This document shows, one piece after another, positions 8,784 through 17,821 of a DNA stretch of 64,000 nt. The notes beneath the pieces are model-generated. The model did not search any database. It was not told where the DNA came from and saw nothing but the letters and a program-made list of their open reading frames with translations. Origin of the DNA: a bacterium (lineage in GTDB: Bacteria; Actinomycetota; Acidimicrobiia; Spongiisociales; JAENVV01). The stretch covers positions 47,664 to 111,663 of the forward strand of contig JAHEDI010000007.1 in the NCBI GenBank assembly GCA_024641305.1, given 5' to 3'. Position numbers and translations under genes: made by a program. The stretch's first letter is position 1; every line of letters starts with the position of its first letter.

Positions 8784-10043
8784 GTGAGCCTCGCTGCCCT
8801 CTGGATCGTTCTAGCGCTCTGCCTCATCGCCTCGGGGTTTTTGTCAGGATCCGAAACGGCCGTGACCGCCATACCTCGCGAGCGGGTGGTGCGTCTGGAA
8901 GGCCATCGAGGAGAACGCCTCGCTCGCCTGGCAACCCACCCGGAACGGACCATTGGGACGATCCTGATCGCCAACAACTTCGTCAACATCCTGGCGGCGT
9001 CGATCGCCACGATTCTGGCCGTCGACCTGACAGACGAGACGATCGGCCCGGTAATTGCCACGTTCCTCCTTACCGCCGTGGTGCTGGTGGTGGGTGAAAT
9101 CACGCCCAAAACGCTAGCGTCGCGATACCCCGAAGAATACGGACTGGCCGTCGCTACCGGTTTGACCGCCGTTGCCACGATGCTCAATCCGATTTCGCGG
9201 GTGTTCCGGTTCGTCTCGAATCGACTGCTCCGAATCTTCGGAGTCTCCGACGACCCGGACCGCTCCGTGACGGAAGAAGATGTCAAGGCTCTCACCGCCC
9301 TCGGTGAACAGGCCGGAGAGATCGATCAGGTCGAGCGAGAAATCATCGAAGCTTTGTTCGCGGCTACCGACCGGCGGGTGCGCGAAGTGATGACGCCGCG
9401 AGTCGATATCGAAACCATCGATGCTCCAATCGATGAGGCCAAAATTCGAGCCGCTGTCTCCGGCACCGCTCACTCTCGATATCCCGTCGTCGCTCCCGGT
9501 CGAGGCCTCGACGAACTGGTCGGAATCTTGTACGTAAAGGATCTGCTTCGAATGCCTGGCGCCATCACCCCCGAAGCGGCCGCCCGTCTCATCCGCGAGC
9601 CGTTGTATGTGCCGGAAAGTGCTCCACTCATGACCGTACTCCACGAATTTCGCGACCGGCGCATCGGATATGCCATGGTGCTGGACGAACATGGCGGTGT
9701 CGAGGGAATGATCACTGCCAAAGACCTCATCGCCGAACTGATCGGCGATTTCCAGGACGAGTACGACCCTGGTGTACCGAAGGCCGCCCCAACCGGGGCC
9801 GGTACCTGGACCGCCGACGGGTCGATGACGGTCGAAGAGTTGAGCACCGAGATCGACTACCCCCTCCCCGAGGGGCCATACACGACCGTGGGCGGTCTGG
9901 TCATGTACCTGAGAGGCGACATCCCGACCGAAGGCGACATCGTAGACATCGACAGGGTTCGACTGCGGGTTGCCATCATGGACCGTAACCGTATTGGCCG
10001 GGTTTCGGTTTCCATATTGCCGGCGGGCCGCGCCGAAAACTAA
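8784..10043 (+). CDS. CNNM/CorC (HlyC) family transporter-associated protein
   Basis: A 419-aa membrane protein. I choose the GTG at 8784 (VSLAALWIVLALCLIASG), which puts the first membrane span at the N-terminus and avoids overlap with the receiver gene. The DUF21/CNNM membrane domain is about 1-180 (SGSETAVTAIPRERV signature), CBS pair about 200-320 (VMTPRVDIETI; DEHGGVEGMITAKDL), and a CorC_HlyC domain about 335-415. The family is linked to Mg2+/Co2+ extrusion or homeostasis. The old label hemolysin is misleading. tRNA-Pro follows 20 nt downstream. Confidence 0.88.
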   Translation: MSLAALWIVLALCLIASGFLSGSETAVTAIPRERVVRLEGHRGERLARLATHPERTIGTILIANNFVNILAASIATILAVDLTDETIGPVIATFLLTAVVLVVGEITPKTLASRYPEEYGLAVATGLTAVATMLNPISRVFRFVSNRLLRIFGVSDDPDRSVTEEDVKALTALGEQAGEIDQVEREIIEALFAATDRRVREVMTPRVDIETIDAPIDEAKIRAAVSGTAHSRYPVVAPGRGLDELVGILYVKDLLRMPGAITPEAAARLIREPLYVPESAPLMTVLHEFRDRRIGYAMVLDEHGGVEGMITAKDLIAELIGDFQDEYDPGVPKAAPTGAGTWTADGSMTVEELSTEIDYPLPEGPYTTVGGLVMYLRGDIPTEGDIVDIDRVRLRVAIMDRNRIGRVSVSILPAGRAEN

Positions 10044-10063
10044 GGCGCTAACATCCACCGCAA

Positions 10064-10140
10064 CGGGACGTGGCGCAGCTTGGTAGCGCGCGTCGTTCGG
10101 GACGACGAGGTCGCCGGTTCAAATCCGGCCGTCCCGACCA
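10064..10140 (+). tRNA. tRNA-Pro (anticodon CGG)
   Basis: A 77-nt cloverleaf with encoded CCA: acceptor CGGGACG/CGTCCCG (C1-G72, typical of tRNA-Pro), D stem GCGC/GCGC, anticodon stem CGTCG/CGACG with loop TTCGGGA (anticodon CGG), T arm GCCGG-TTCAAAT-CCGGC, discriminator A then CCA. Confidence 0.96.
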
Positions 10141-10177
10141 GTTCTCTCTTCACGAGAGTACGAGTCGGAACCACCGT

Positions 10178-10216
10178 ACTTGAGGGCTCTTCATCCGAGG
10201 GGCCCCCAAGTGTTTA
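10178..10216 (+). terminator. Hairpin terminator after tRNA-Pro
   Basis: The arms ACTTG-A-GGGCTC and GAGGGGCCC-CCAAGT form an imperfect GC-rich hairpin followed by GTTTA, 37 nt after the tRNA. Likely ends the tRNA transcript. Confidence 0.55.
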
Positions 10217-10252
10217 AAGGGAACCAGTCAGGGCGCCGATGATTTGATAACC

Positions 10253-10717
10253 ATGAACTGCCCGCGATGCGACGTGATCCTCATCCCCACCCATGCCACT
10301 GGCAATCGGTATGAGTGTCCGCGCTGCAATGGACGCCTGTCGAACAACAACGACATCGGCCTGCTGCTCAGCTTCGCCAAACGAAACCAGCTCGTTCGGG
10401 CAGCCGCCGAAGTCTCCTACGAGGGCCTCAGGTGCCCTTTCTGTGGCTCGCCGATGACGCCGGTGAATCTGACCCACCGGCTAGGTGAAATGGAGGTCGA
10501 CGTCTGTAACCCGTGCGTCGCCCTATGGACCGATCCCGGTGAAATCACCAAGCTCTCCCAGTCAACCATCGGATCGACCACCAGTCACGAACTGGCGGCG
10601 ATGGACCCTGACCTGCCGCTGAGCTGGCAACGAAGGTCCGTGGGTAGCGATGCCAACGGGAAGGCCACCACCGGGTTACTCGACCTGCTGGTCGAGATCT
10701 TCACAACCCGAATCTAG
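10253..10717 (+). CDS. Zinc-ribbon (zf-TFIIB-like) protein
   Basis: A 154-aa protein with paired CxxC zinc knuckles: MNCPRCD and YECPRCNG form a first ribbon, and LRCPFCGSPM with VDVCNPC a second. This resembles small TFIIB-type zinc-ribbon proteins of unknown function in bacteria. The track starts at TTG 10244; I prefer ATG 10253, which starts directly at the ribbon. The last 50 residues are not recognisable. Function unknown. Confidence 0.75.
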   Translation: MNCPRCDVILIPTHATGNRYECPRCNGRLSNNNDIGLLLSFAKRNQLVRAAAEVSYEGLRCPFCGSPMTPVNLTHRLGEMEVDVCNPCVALWTDPGEITKLSQSTIGSTTSHELAAMDPDLPLSWQRRSVGSDANGKATTGLLDLLVEIFTTRI

Positions 10718-10726
10718 AGAACCCAG

Positions 10727-11743
10727 CTAGGCGAGCAGCAGTTCAGCAATCTCAACGGTGTTGAGGGCGGCGCCCTTGCGCAGGTTGTCGCCAACTGCCC
10801 ACAATGAAATTCCACCCCGTTCGCCGACCGTCGGTCGAATTCTCCCGACGAGAACATCGTCAATGCCAGCCGAGTCGAGAGGAGTGGGGATCTTGTCTTC
10901 CCAGACTTGTACCCCTGGACTGGCGGCGATTGCGGCAGTCGCCTCGGCAACGTCAATCGGTCGATCGAACATCATGGTGGCGGCTATGCCATGGCCGACC
11001 ATGACCGGGACTCGCACACAGGTCGGTTCAACCGCGATCCCAGGAGCACCGAGAATCTTGCGGGTTTCGTTGACAAGCTTCCACTCTTCGTCCGTGTAGC
11101 CCTCGGTTGCCGCATTGCCGGCAAACGGCAACACGTTCCAGCCGATCGGACGAACATACAAGTAGTCGCCCGGCTCCTGCCATGAGCCGTCGACCAATCC
11201 TTGCCGATTGGCGGCGAGGGCCGCATTCTGGCGCACCAACTCATCCATGCCGGCCATCCCGGACCCGGACACCGACTGGTACGAAGTGGCCACCATCGAT
11301 CGAAGCCCGGCCACCTGGTGAAGCGGACCGACCGCCATGAGCAGGGCCATCGTCGTGCAGTTCGGGTTGGAGATAATCCCGGCGTGCCCGGCCAGGGCGT
11401 CATTGTTCACCCCGGCCACCACCAGAGGAACGTCGTCACGCATCCGGAAGGCCGAGGAATTGTCAACCACCGTGCAGCCGGCTTCCGCAAAGCGAGGTGC
11501 GAACTCCCTCGAACGGTCACCTCCCGCAGAAAAGAGGGCAATGTCGAGGCCGGCCGGGTCCGCTCCGGCCAGACTCTCTACGAACACTGGACCCCATTTG
11601 GTGGCGACCTCAGTACCGGCCGACCGCTCCGAGGCGAACAAACGCAATTCTTTGACGGGGAAATCCCGTTCTTCAAGGATGGACAACATGGTCCGACCGA
11701 CGGCACCCGTCGCTCCGACGATGGCAACATTCGACAGGGTCAT
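10727..11743 (-). CDS. asd: Aspartate-semialdehyde dehydrogenase
   Basis: NADPH-dependent enzyme (338 aa) reducing aspartyl phosphate to aspartate semialdehyde, on the way to lysine, diaminopimelate, threonine and methionine. Dinucleotide motif [11 protein letters not shown] at the N-terminus, catalytic Cys in ISNPNCTT (about residue 128) and the dimerisation domain with SYQSVSGSG. The start overlaps the lysC stop (ATGA), giving the usual lysC-asd operon. Confidence 0.96.
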   Translation of the reverse strand: MTLSNVAIVGATGAVGRTMLSILEERDFPVKELRLFASERSAGTEVATKWGPVFVESLAGADPAGLDIALFSAGGDRSREFAPRFAEAGCTVVDNSSAFRMRDDVPLVVAGVNNDALAGHAGIISNPNCTTMALLMAVGPLHQVAGLRSMVATSYQSVSGSGMAGMDELVRQNAALAANRQGLVDGSWQEPGDYLYVRPIGWNVLPFAGNAATEGYTDEEWKLVNETRKILGAPGIAVEPTCVRVPVMVGHGIAATMMFDRPIDVAEATAAIAASPGVQVWEDKIPTPLDSAGIDDVLVGRIRPTVGERGGISLWAVGDNLRKGAALNTVEIAELLLA

Positions 11744-12237
11744 GCTCCGACCTCCTCTGCAACCTCTTCGAGGTTGAACAACGAAACAAGCGTTCCGACC
11801 GCATTGTTCACATCAGCTTCGGGAACCACACAAGATATCCGGATCGACGAGGTCGAGATCATGTCGATATTGATCGACTTGTCAGCCAATGCCCGAAAGA
11901 CCCGGGCGGCGATACCTGACTCGGACTTCATACCGGCCCCGATTAGCGAGACCTTGGCGATGGATTCGTTCAGGTCGATCGGGCCGGAGCCAAGTTCGGC
12001 ACCGACCGCTTCAGCCAGTTGCCCGGCCTTGTGAGCCTGGATGCGGGGGACCGTAAAGGAAATATCCGTGTGACCGGCACGCGAGACGTTCTGAACAATC
12101 ATGTCGACGTTGACCCCACCCCCAGACATCGCTTCGAAGAGCCGGGCAGCCACCCCGGGGGTGTCGGGCACACCGGCGACGGTTACTTTGGCCTGCGAGG
12201 TGTCATGGGCAACACCACTGACGATCGCCTGCTCCAT
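11740..12237 (-). CDS. Internal in-frame lysC product (regulatory beta subunit)
   Basis: Inside lysC an ATG (MEQAIVSG) is preceded by AAAGGAGACAACC, a near-consensus ribosome binding site at ideal spacing. Translation there gives a 165-aa protein made of the two ACT domains. Corynebacterium, Mycobacterium and Bacillus aspartokinases are known alpha2beta2 enzymes whose beta subunit arises exactly this way. Expression here is inferred. Confidence 0.7.
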   Translation of the reverse strand: MEQAIVSGVAHDTSQAKVTVAGVPDTPGVAARLFEAMSGGGVNVDMIVQNVSRAGHTDISFTVPRIQAHKAGQLAEAVGAELGSGPIDLNESIAKVSLIGAGMKSESGIAARVFRALADKSINIDMISTSSIRISCVVPEADVNNAVGTLVSLFNLEEVAEEVGA

Positions 12238-12972
12238 GGTTGTCTCCTTTACCCAGGTGCCCGGGTTCGTGTGAAATGATGAACGAACATGTATTGGAAT
12301 GTTGAAGCGCCGACCGACTTCCACCGACCGTGCCATAAGTACCCCGGCACCCGACGATGCCAGCTCAAGCATCTCGTCGAACGAGATTTCGTCGAGCTTC
12401 CTGGCGGTGGGAACGACCCGCGGATCTGCGGTGAACACCCCATCAACATCGGTATAGATCTCGCAGACCTCGGCGTGGTGGGCGGCGGCCAGCGCGACGG
12501 CGGTCGCATCAGAGCCTCCTCGACCGAGCGTCGTCACCTCTTTGGTATCCGGGGAGACGCCCTGGAAACCAGCGACGATCACGACCTTGCCTTCGTCGAG
12601 GCTATTGCGGATCCGGTCACCCCGAATCTCGGTGATCTTGGCCGATCCGTGTTCATTGTCCGTCAGGATGCCCGCCTGGGAACCGGTCAATGAGACGGCT
12701 TCGACCCCTTCGGCGTGGAGAGCCATGGCTACCAGGGCCATCGAAATACGTTCGCCGGCGGTAAGCAACATGTCCATCTCACGGGCCGGCGGATCTGGAG
12801 TGATATCTGCGGCCAACGCGATGAGGTCATCGGTGCTTCTTCCCATGGCCGACACCACTACGATCACCTCGTTCCCGGCGCGGCTCGTGTCGGCAATGCG
12901 CCGGGCCACCCGCTTGATGCGGTCGGGGTCTCCCACCGAAGTCCCACCGAATTTTTGAACAATGAGTGCCAT
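11740..12972 (-). CDS. lysC: Aspartate kinase (alpha subunit)
   Basis: A 410-aa aspartokinase phosphorylating aspartate. N-terminal kinase domain with KFGGTSVGD (residues 7-15), [11 protein letters not shown] and [11 protein letters not shown]; two C-terminal ACT domains (about 265-405; [18 protein letters not shown] and [18 protein letters not shown]) that normally bind lysine/threonine for feedback inhibition. Cotranscribed with asd. The C-terminal half also has its own internal start (separate entry). Confidence 0.96.
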   Translation of the reverse strand: MALIVQKFGGTSVGDPDRIKRVARRIADTSRAGNEVIVVVSAMGRSTDDLIALAADITPDPPAREMDMLLTAGERISMALVAMALHAEGVEAVSLTGSQAGILTDNEHGSAKITEIRGDRIRNSLDEGKVVIVAGFQGVSPDTKEVTTLGRGGSDATAVALAAAHHAEVCEIYTDVDGVFTADPRVVPTARKLDEISFDEMLELASSGAGVLMARSVEVGRRFNIPIHVRSSFHTNPGTWVKETTMEQAIVSGVAHDTSQAKVTVAGVPDTPGVAARLFEAMSGGGVNVDMIVQNVSRAGHTDISFTVPRIQAHKAGQLAEAVGAELGSGPIDLNESIAKVSLIGAGMKSESGIAARVFRALADKSINIDMISTSSIRISCVVPEADVNNAVGTLVSLFNLEEVAEEVGA

Positions 12973-13090
12973 GATAAGTCTCTTCGCAGCGCCGACGGGG
13001 AAAGTCTACAAGCACTCGGCAAGCATCCCGTCATCACCAAATCGACGTACTCGACCAAACCCCCCTTCCGACGATCTAACATGCCGCCTC

Positions 13091-13843
13091 GTGTCACGCT
13101 CAAAGGCAAACAAAGAAGCTGCCCGCAAACAACGGCAAAAACAGGCCCAGAGAAAACAGCTACTGGCCACGCTGCGCCGTTTCGGCATCGCCACGATCAT
13201 TGTGGTGATCGTCCTCGGCCTGGCCTCCATATTCAGCAGTAAAGCCGGTCCACTCGGCGAGACATACGACGAGATTCGGACCTTCCCGGTTGCCTGCGGT
13301 GGCGACCTACCGCCCGAGATCACCACACCACAAACCTTCACGGAAGCCACCGATCAAGGATTGACGGAAAACGCCACCGCCACTGTTGTTACGTCGTGCG
13401 GGACCATTGAAATAGCTCTCGATCTGACCACTTCTCCGACAGCCGCAAACACGTTCGCGTTTCTTGCCAACGAGGGCTACTACAACGGAACCGCCGCCCA
13501 TCAACTCCTCCCCCAATTCGTCAAGTTCGGCGACCCGACCGCCACCGGCCTTGGCAATCCAGGCTTCACCTTTCAAGCTGAGAAGCCACCTGCGAACTTC
13601 GAGTACACACGAGGGGTGGTGGCCCTGGGCTTGAACGAAACTCAACGCAACGACGGCCAGTTTTTCATCGTGCTGGCCGACAAATCGACACGCGCCCCGA
13701 ATTTCAGTCCCATCGGGGTCGTCACGGACGGCCAGGACGTTCTCGATAAGATCGCGGCCATCAACGTGCAGTTGGGAGTGATTCCCGAAATCAGCCAACC
13801 AGCCGAGACAATCTATATCGAGTCAATCACGATCAACCCGTAA
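13091..13843 (+). CDS. Membrane-anchored cyclophilin-like protein (degenerate PPIase)
   Basis: About 250 aa from the GTG at 13091 (VSRSKANKEAARKQRQ), which matches the usual basic N-terminus of actinobacterial homologues; the longer track ORF would overlap divergent lysC. One membrane span (about 30-52; IIVVIVLGLASIF) and an outer cyclophilin domain (about 100-250; TSCGTIEIALDLTTSPTAANTF, NDGQFFIVLAD). The catalytic FHR of active cyclophilins is AHQ here, so isomerase activity is doubtful. Probably an extracytoplasmic folding or scaffold protein. Confidence 0.82.
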   Translation: MSRSKANKEAARKQRQKQAQRKQLLATLRRFGIATIIVVIVLGLASIFSSKAGPLGETYDEIRTFPVACGGDLPPEITTPQTFTEATDQGLTENATATVVTSCGTIEIALDLTTSPTAANTFAFLANEGYYNGTAAHQLLPQFVKFGDPTATGLGNPGFTFQAEKPPANFEYTRGVVALGLNETQRNDGQFFIVLADKSTRAPNFSPIGVVTDGQDVLDKIAAINVQLGVIPEISQPAETIYIESITINP

Positions 13844-13881
13844 AGACGCCGTTCCTACCCAAAAGGCGGTACCGTCGCATC

Positions 13882-14718
13882 ATGGCTGTCGACCTGCACA
13901 CACACTCTCGCGTTTCGGATGGGTCCGACAGTCCAACCGAACTTGTTGCCAACGCCGTATCGGCCAGGCTCAACGCCCTCGCTCTCACCGACCACGACAC
14001 CCTCGATGGCCTCGAAGAGGCTCAGGCAGCCGCCGACCTGGCTGGTATCCGACTCATCCGAGGGGTCGAACTATCGCTCGAATGGACCAAGGGCGGGATG
14101 CACCTGGTCGTGCTGTTTCTCACCCCCGAGGGCCCTCTCCAGGATCGACTCGCTGATCTTCAGATAGCTCGTCAAACCCGCAACGACCGGATGATCCTGC
14201 TTCTCCAGTCCCTCGGATATGACATCACGATGGAAGAACTGATCGAAGAATCAGGCGGCGGGGTCGTCGGCCGACCGCACATGGCGGCCATCCTCGTCAG
14301 GAAGGGCTATTTCCCGGATCCTCCCGCGGTCTTTGACGAGCTCCTTGCTACCGGTCGACCCGGTTACCTCGGCCGGGACCGACTCGATCCCGAGGAGGCC
14401 ATCAGGCTTGCCAGGGCTTCGGGAGGCGTACCCATCGTTGCCCACCCTCACACGTTGGGCCTCGATACGGCGGCCGAATATGCCGACGCGATGGAGACCC
14501 TGGCGACCACCGGGCTGGCTGGCATCGAGTGTTACTACGGCGACTACCCCCGGGCCCAGCAAGAAGAACTTGCCACGACCACCAGGCGCTTCGGGCTGAT
14601 CCCTTCTGGAGGATCCGACTACCACGGTACGTACAAGGAGGGTCTCGAGTTGGGAATTGGCCGGGGAGAACTGCTCGTTCCTGATCACGTCCTGGAAGAG
14701 CTAGAAGCCAACCGGTGA
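13882..14718 (+). CDS. PHP-domain phosphoesterase (TrpH/YciV-like)
   Basis: A 278-aa PHP phosphoesterase. Metal-binding motifs are DLHTHSRVSDGS at the N-terminus, ALTDHDTLDG, RGVELS, GRPHMA, VAHPHTLG and SGGSDYHG near the C-terminus. E. coli homologue RnmAM acts as 3',5'-nucleoside bisphosphate phosphatase and 5'-3' exonuclease on short RNA; this is the likely activity. The stop overlaps the GTG start of murJ (GTGA). Confidence 0.88.
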   Translation: MAVDLHTHSRVSDGSDSPTELVANAVSARLNALALTDHDTLDGLEEAQAAADLAGIRLIRGVELSLEWTKGGMHLVVLFLTPEGPLQDRLADLQIARQTRNDRMILLLQSLGYDITMEELIEESGGGVVGRPHMAAILVRKGYFPDPPAVFDELLATGRPGYLGRDRLDPEEAIRLARASGGVPIVAHPHTLGLDTAAEYADAMETLATTGLAGIECYYGDYPRAQQEELATTTRRFGLIPSGGSDYHGTYKEGLELGIGRGELLVPDHVLEELEANR

Positions 14719-16304
14719 CCAAAGGAATGGGGCGGGCCGCCCTGATCGTCTCGGCCGGCATCCTCGTCTCAAGAGTCCTCGGACTCGTGCGAGAGTCGGT
14801 CATGGCTGCGTTACTCGGAGCGGGTACCGAGTCGGGAATCTATGTGGCGGCCTTCGCCATCCCGGACATCCTGTACTACCTGATGGCGGGCGGGTACCTA
14901 TCCATCACATTCATACCGATTCTCTCCCGTCACCTCGCTGCGGACGATGAGGCTGGTCAGTGGGAGTCTTTCGCAGCCATCGCCAAACCCGTGACCACCG
15001 TCATGGTCGCCGTCACCGCCGCCGCCATGGTCTTCTCCGATCAATTGGTCGACTTCGTTTATGTCGCCCTCCCCCGGCTTCTCGACAGCGACGCCATCGT
15101 GGCTCTCGGCCCAACAGAGCTCGCTCAAGTAGCCCACTTGACCCGAATTGTCCTTCCCGCCCAAACGTTCTTCATGCTCGGCTCGCTCCTGGCCGCCGTT
15201 CAATACGCCCACCGCCGATTCACCCTGCCGTCGTTGGCGCCGCTCGTCTATAACCTGGCAATCATCGTCGGGGGGGTTCTGGGACCATCCCTCGGAATCG
15301 GCGGCGCCGAAGGGTTCGCCTGGGGTGCCCTGCTCGGGTCGATCCTTGGCAACTTTGGCCTTCAGTTATATGGCGCCAGACAGGTCGGCCTGCGGTGGGC
15401 ACCGGGAACTTCCTGGCGAGGGCCGGTCGTCGGCGAGTACCTGCGCCTGGCACTACCGCTCATGCTTGGACAATCCATCGCCGTCCTCGACGCCCAGTTC
15501 ATTCCGATCTTCGGCCAGACCCTCGGCGAATCGGCCATTTCTCAGGTGTACTTCGGCCGCCGCCTCAATATGTTTCCGGTGGGCATCATCGCCCAGGCGG
15601 CAGGAGTCGCCGCCTATCCGTATCTGGCCAGGCTGGCCGAGGAAGGCAAACTTTCCGAACTCTCGGCTACCTTGACCAGAGCCCTGAGATACACCATCTT
15701 TGCCGGGTTCGCGGCTGCAGCAGCCGTATTTGCGGCCTCGGCACCAGCCGTACGGATTGCCTACCAGAGAGGTGATTTCACGAGCACGGACACGGTGGCG
15801 GTGGCCACTGCGCTGGCCATCTACAGCCTGTCGATTCCGTTGTGGGGCGCCCACCAGGTGTATTCCCGGGCCTTCTACGCCCGACGCAAAATGTGGACCC
15901 CGGTCGTGATCGGCACATTGTGGACGGTGCTGGGCGCAGGCATTTACTGGTGGTTCGTGGCCCGGTATGGTCAATCAGGCCTGGCAGCCGCCAGTGTGAC
16001 CACGATGGCGCTGTACACCCTCCATCTTGCCTTGTCCTGGTACCGCCAGACCGGATTATCCGAGGGCCGTTCCGTGGCCGGCGTCACCGGGAGGTCGGCA
16101 CTGTCGGCACTTCTGGCCGGAGCGGTCGGTTCGTACGCGGTACGGATGATCACCGGCCCGGTGGAGTCGATGGGCCTCTTCGAGAGCCTGGCGGGCCTTG
16201 TGGTGGCGACGGTGGTGGTGGGCGGTCTATACCTGGCAATGACCAAAGTGCTGGGGGGACGTGAGCTATCAGAACTACGACTCGCCAGGCGGGCCGGGGA
16301 CTGA
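14715..16304 (+). CDS. murJ: Lipid II flippase MurJ (MviN)
   Basis: A 529-aa polytopic MOP-superfamily protein with about 14 membrane spans. The MurJ start is clear (AALIVSAGILVSRVLGLVRESVMAALLGAG), as are the long polar stretches between spans. It moves lipid II across the membrane for peptidoglycan synthesis. The GTG start overlaps the PHP gene. Its last 30 nt overlap the convergent GT2 gene. No protein-kinase-like C-terminal extension, unlike mycobacterial MviN. Confidence 0.93.
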   Translation: MTKGMGRAALIVSAGILVSRVLGLVRESVMAALLGAGTESGIYVAAFAIPDILYYLMAGGYLSITFIPILSRHLAADDEAGQWESFAAIAKPVTTVMVAVTAAAMVFSDQLVDFVYVALPRLLDSDAIVALGPTELAQVAHLTRIVLPAQTFFMLGSLLAAVQYAHRRFTLPSLAPLVYNLAIIVGGVLGPSLGIGGAEGFAWGALLGSILGNFGLQLYGARQVGLRWAPGTSWRGPVVGEYLRLALPLMLGQSIAVLDAQFIPIFGQTLGESAISQVYFGRRLNMFPVGIIAQAAGVAAYPYLARLAEEGKLSELSATLTRALRYTIFAGFAAAAAVFAASAPAVRIAYQRGDFTSTDTVAVATALAIYSLSIPLWGAHQVYSRAFYARRKMWTPVVIGTLWTVLGAGIYWWFVARYGQSGLAAASVTTMALYTLHLALSWYRQTGLSEGRSVAGVTGRSALSALLAGAVGSYAVRMITGPVESMGLFESLAGLVVATVVVGGLYLAMTKVLGGRELSELRLARRAGD

Positions 16305-17753
16305 GGCCGTCGGGGGAACGTTCATCAGCGTTCCTGGTTGAGGACCGGTCTGACCACCAAGGTTTCCAACCCCGGTCCGTTGCATGTCACCCCAGACCTT
16401 CTTCTTGGGGTTCCAAAACAGGGACCGCACCCGCCACCAGACCGATCGTTGCCGAAGCCCGAGATGCTCCCCGAGCGTGTACATCAACAAGCGTAAGGTC
16501 GATCGGCCGTCTGAGTAGTAGCCGAACCGATCGTCAAGAAAGAGGGAGGCAATCGAGTTGGCGGTACCCAATAGCAACGCGATCAGGATGAGCGGCACAG
16601 CCACCTCGGGGTTCAAAAAGCCGGTGAGCAACGAGATCGGTATGAGAATCCATCCGGTGAACTCAAGAACTGGTGCGATGAACTCGAACGCGATGAATGA
16701 TGGCCATGCCACCATCCCGACAAACCCATAGCGCGGATTCAAGATCATTCCCTTGTATTGCCAGATGACCTGGATGAGTCCCCGATGCCAACGAACCCGC
16801 TGCTTCTTGAGCACGTTCCAGGTCACCGGTACCTCTGTCCAGGCTACTGCATCGGCCGAGTACACAATGCGATAGTCCTGCTTCTTCCGCCGGAAATGCC
16901 GGTGTAGTCGCATGGTCATCTCCATGTCCTCGCCGAGATGGTCGTTCCGGAAGCCCCCGACCTCGGTCACCGCCGCCTTGGAAAATATTCCAAAGGCGCC
17001 CGAAATGATGAGCAGCGACCCCATCCGGGACCAACCAGGTCTGGCCGACAGGAACGATCGTATGTATTCCACGACCTGGGCCATCTCAATCGCGGTTCGA
17101 GGCAGCGAGACTTTCGTCACCTTCCCGAGGCGCACCTCGCAACCGTTAAGCGGGCGAACATTGCCGCCGACGGCCACCGTTCGTTCCCGATCTTCTACAA
17201 AGTGGCGAGCTGCATGGATGAGCGCCTCGGATTCGAGCACCATGTCGGCATCGGTCGCCATGAAATACGGAAACTTGGAGACGTTGATTCCGGCGTTGAT
17301 GGCATCGGATTTGCCGCCATTTTCTTTGTCGACCAGGACGACGGGATGTGGCAAGCGACTCTTGTACAGCCGTCGTATTGTCTGCGTCGGTATCGCATTA
17401 CGAAACGGAAAGTCGATCGGCACCATATCGAAGGCTTCGATCATCCGTTGAACCGTTTCATCCTTCGAACCGTCGTTGACGACGATGATCTCCATGTTGG
17501 GATAGTGCAGCATCGCCATGGATCGAACCGAGTCGGCGATTCCGGTCGCTTCGTTGTACGCCGGGATCACGATCGAAATCGGTGGAGTCGTATCGGAGGT
17601 AATCATGTCCTGAATGCGACCGTGCCGGGTCACGAACCGGTCGGAAGCCAGGGCACGATAAGACATCGTTGCCACAAAAAAGACTTGTATCTGCATCAGG
17701 ATGACGTAAAAGATGATGAAGAAATTGAACGTCTGAACGATGGTGTTGAGCAT
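16275..17753 (-). CDS. Processive GT2 glycosyltransferase (PgaC/IcaA-like)
   Basis: A 492-aa inner-membrane family 2 glycosyltransferase. One N-terminal span (FFIIFYVILMQIQVFFVA), a cytoplasmic GT-A domain with VNDGS, DAD, EDMEM and QRVRWHRG (the D, DxD, D, QxxRW set of polymerising synthases), then three or four spans (about 335-420) and a Gly/Pro-rich tail. It probably makes an extracellular polysaccharide such as poly-N-acetylglucosamine; the sugar is not decidable. Downstream-most gene of the mce-accE-...-GT2 unit. Confidence 0.88.
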   Translation of the reverse strand: MLNTIVQTFNFFIIFYVILMQIQVFFVATMSYRALASDRFVTRHGRIQDMITSDTTPPISIVIPAYNEATGIADSVRSMAMLHYPNMEIIVVNDGSKDETVQRMIEAFDMVPIDFPFRNAIPTQTIRRLYKSRLPHPVVLVDKENGGKSDAINAGINVSKFPYFMATDADMVLESEALIHAARHFVEDRERTVAVGGNVRPLNGCEVRLGKVTKVSLPRTAIEMAQVVEYIRSFLSARPGWSRMGSLLIISGAFGIFSKAAVTEVGGFRNDHLGEDMEMTMRLHRHFRRKKQDYRIVYSADAVAWTEVPVTWNVLKKQRVRWHRGLIQVIWQYKGMILNPRYGFVGMVAWPSFIAFEFIAPVLEFTGWILIPISLLTGFLNPEVAVPLILIALLLGTANSIASLFLDDRFGYYSDGRSTLRLLMYTLGEHLGLRQRSVWWRVRSLFWNPKKKVWGDMQRTGVGNLGGQTGPQPGTLMNVPPTASVPGPPGES

Positions 17754-17821
17754 GATGTACCGTCAGGTCGCGGTTGAACTCATTCTGGTCGGTGCGAGGG
17801 TCATTGCCAGGGACCTCTCGC

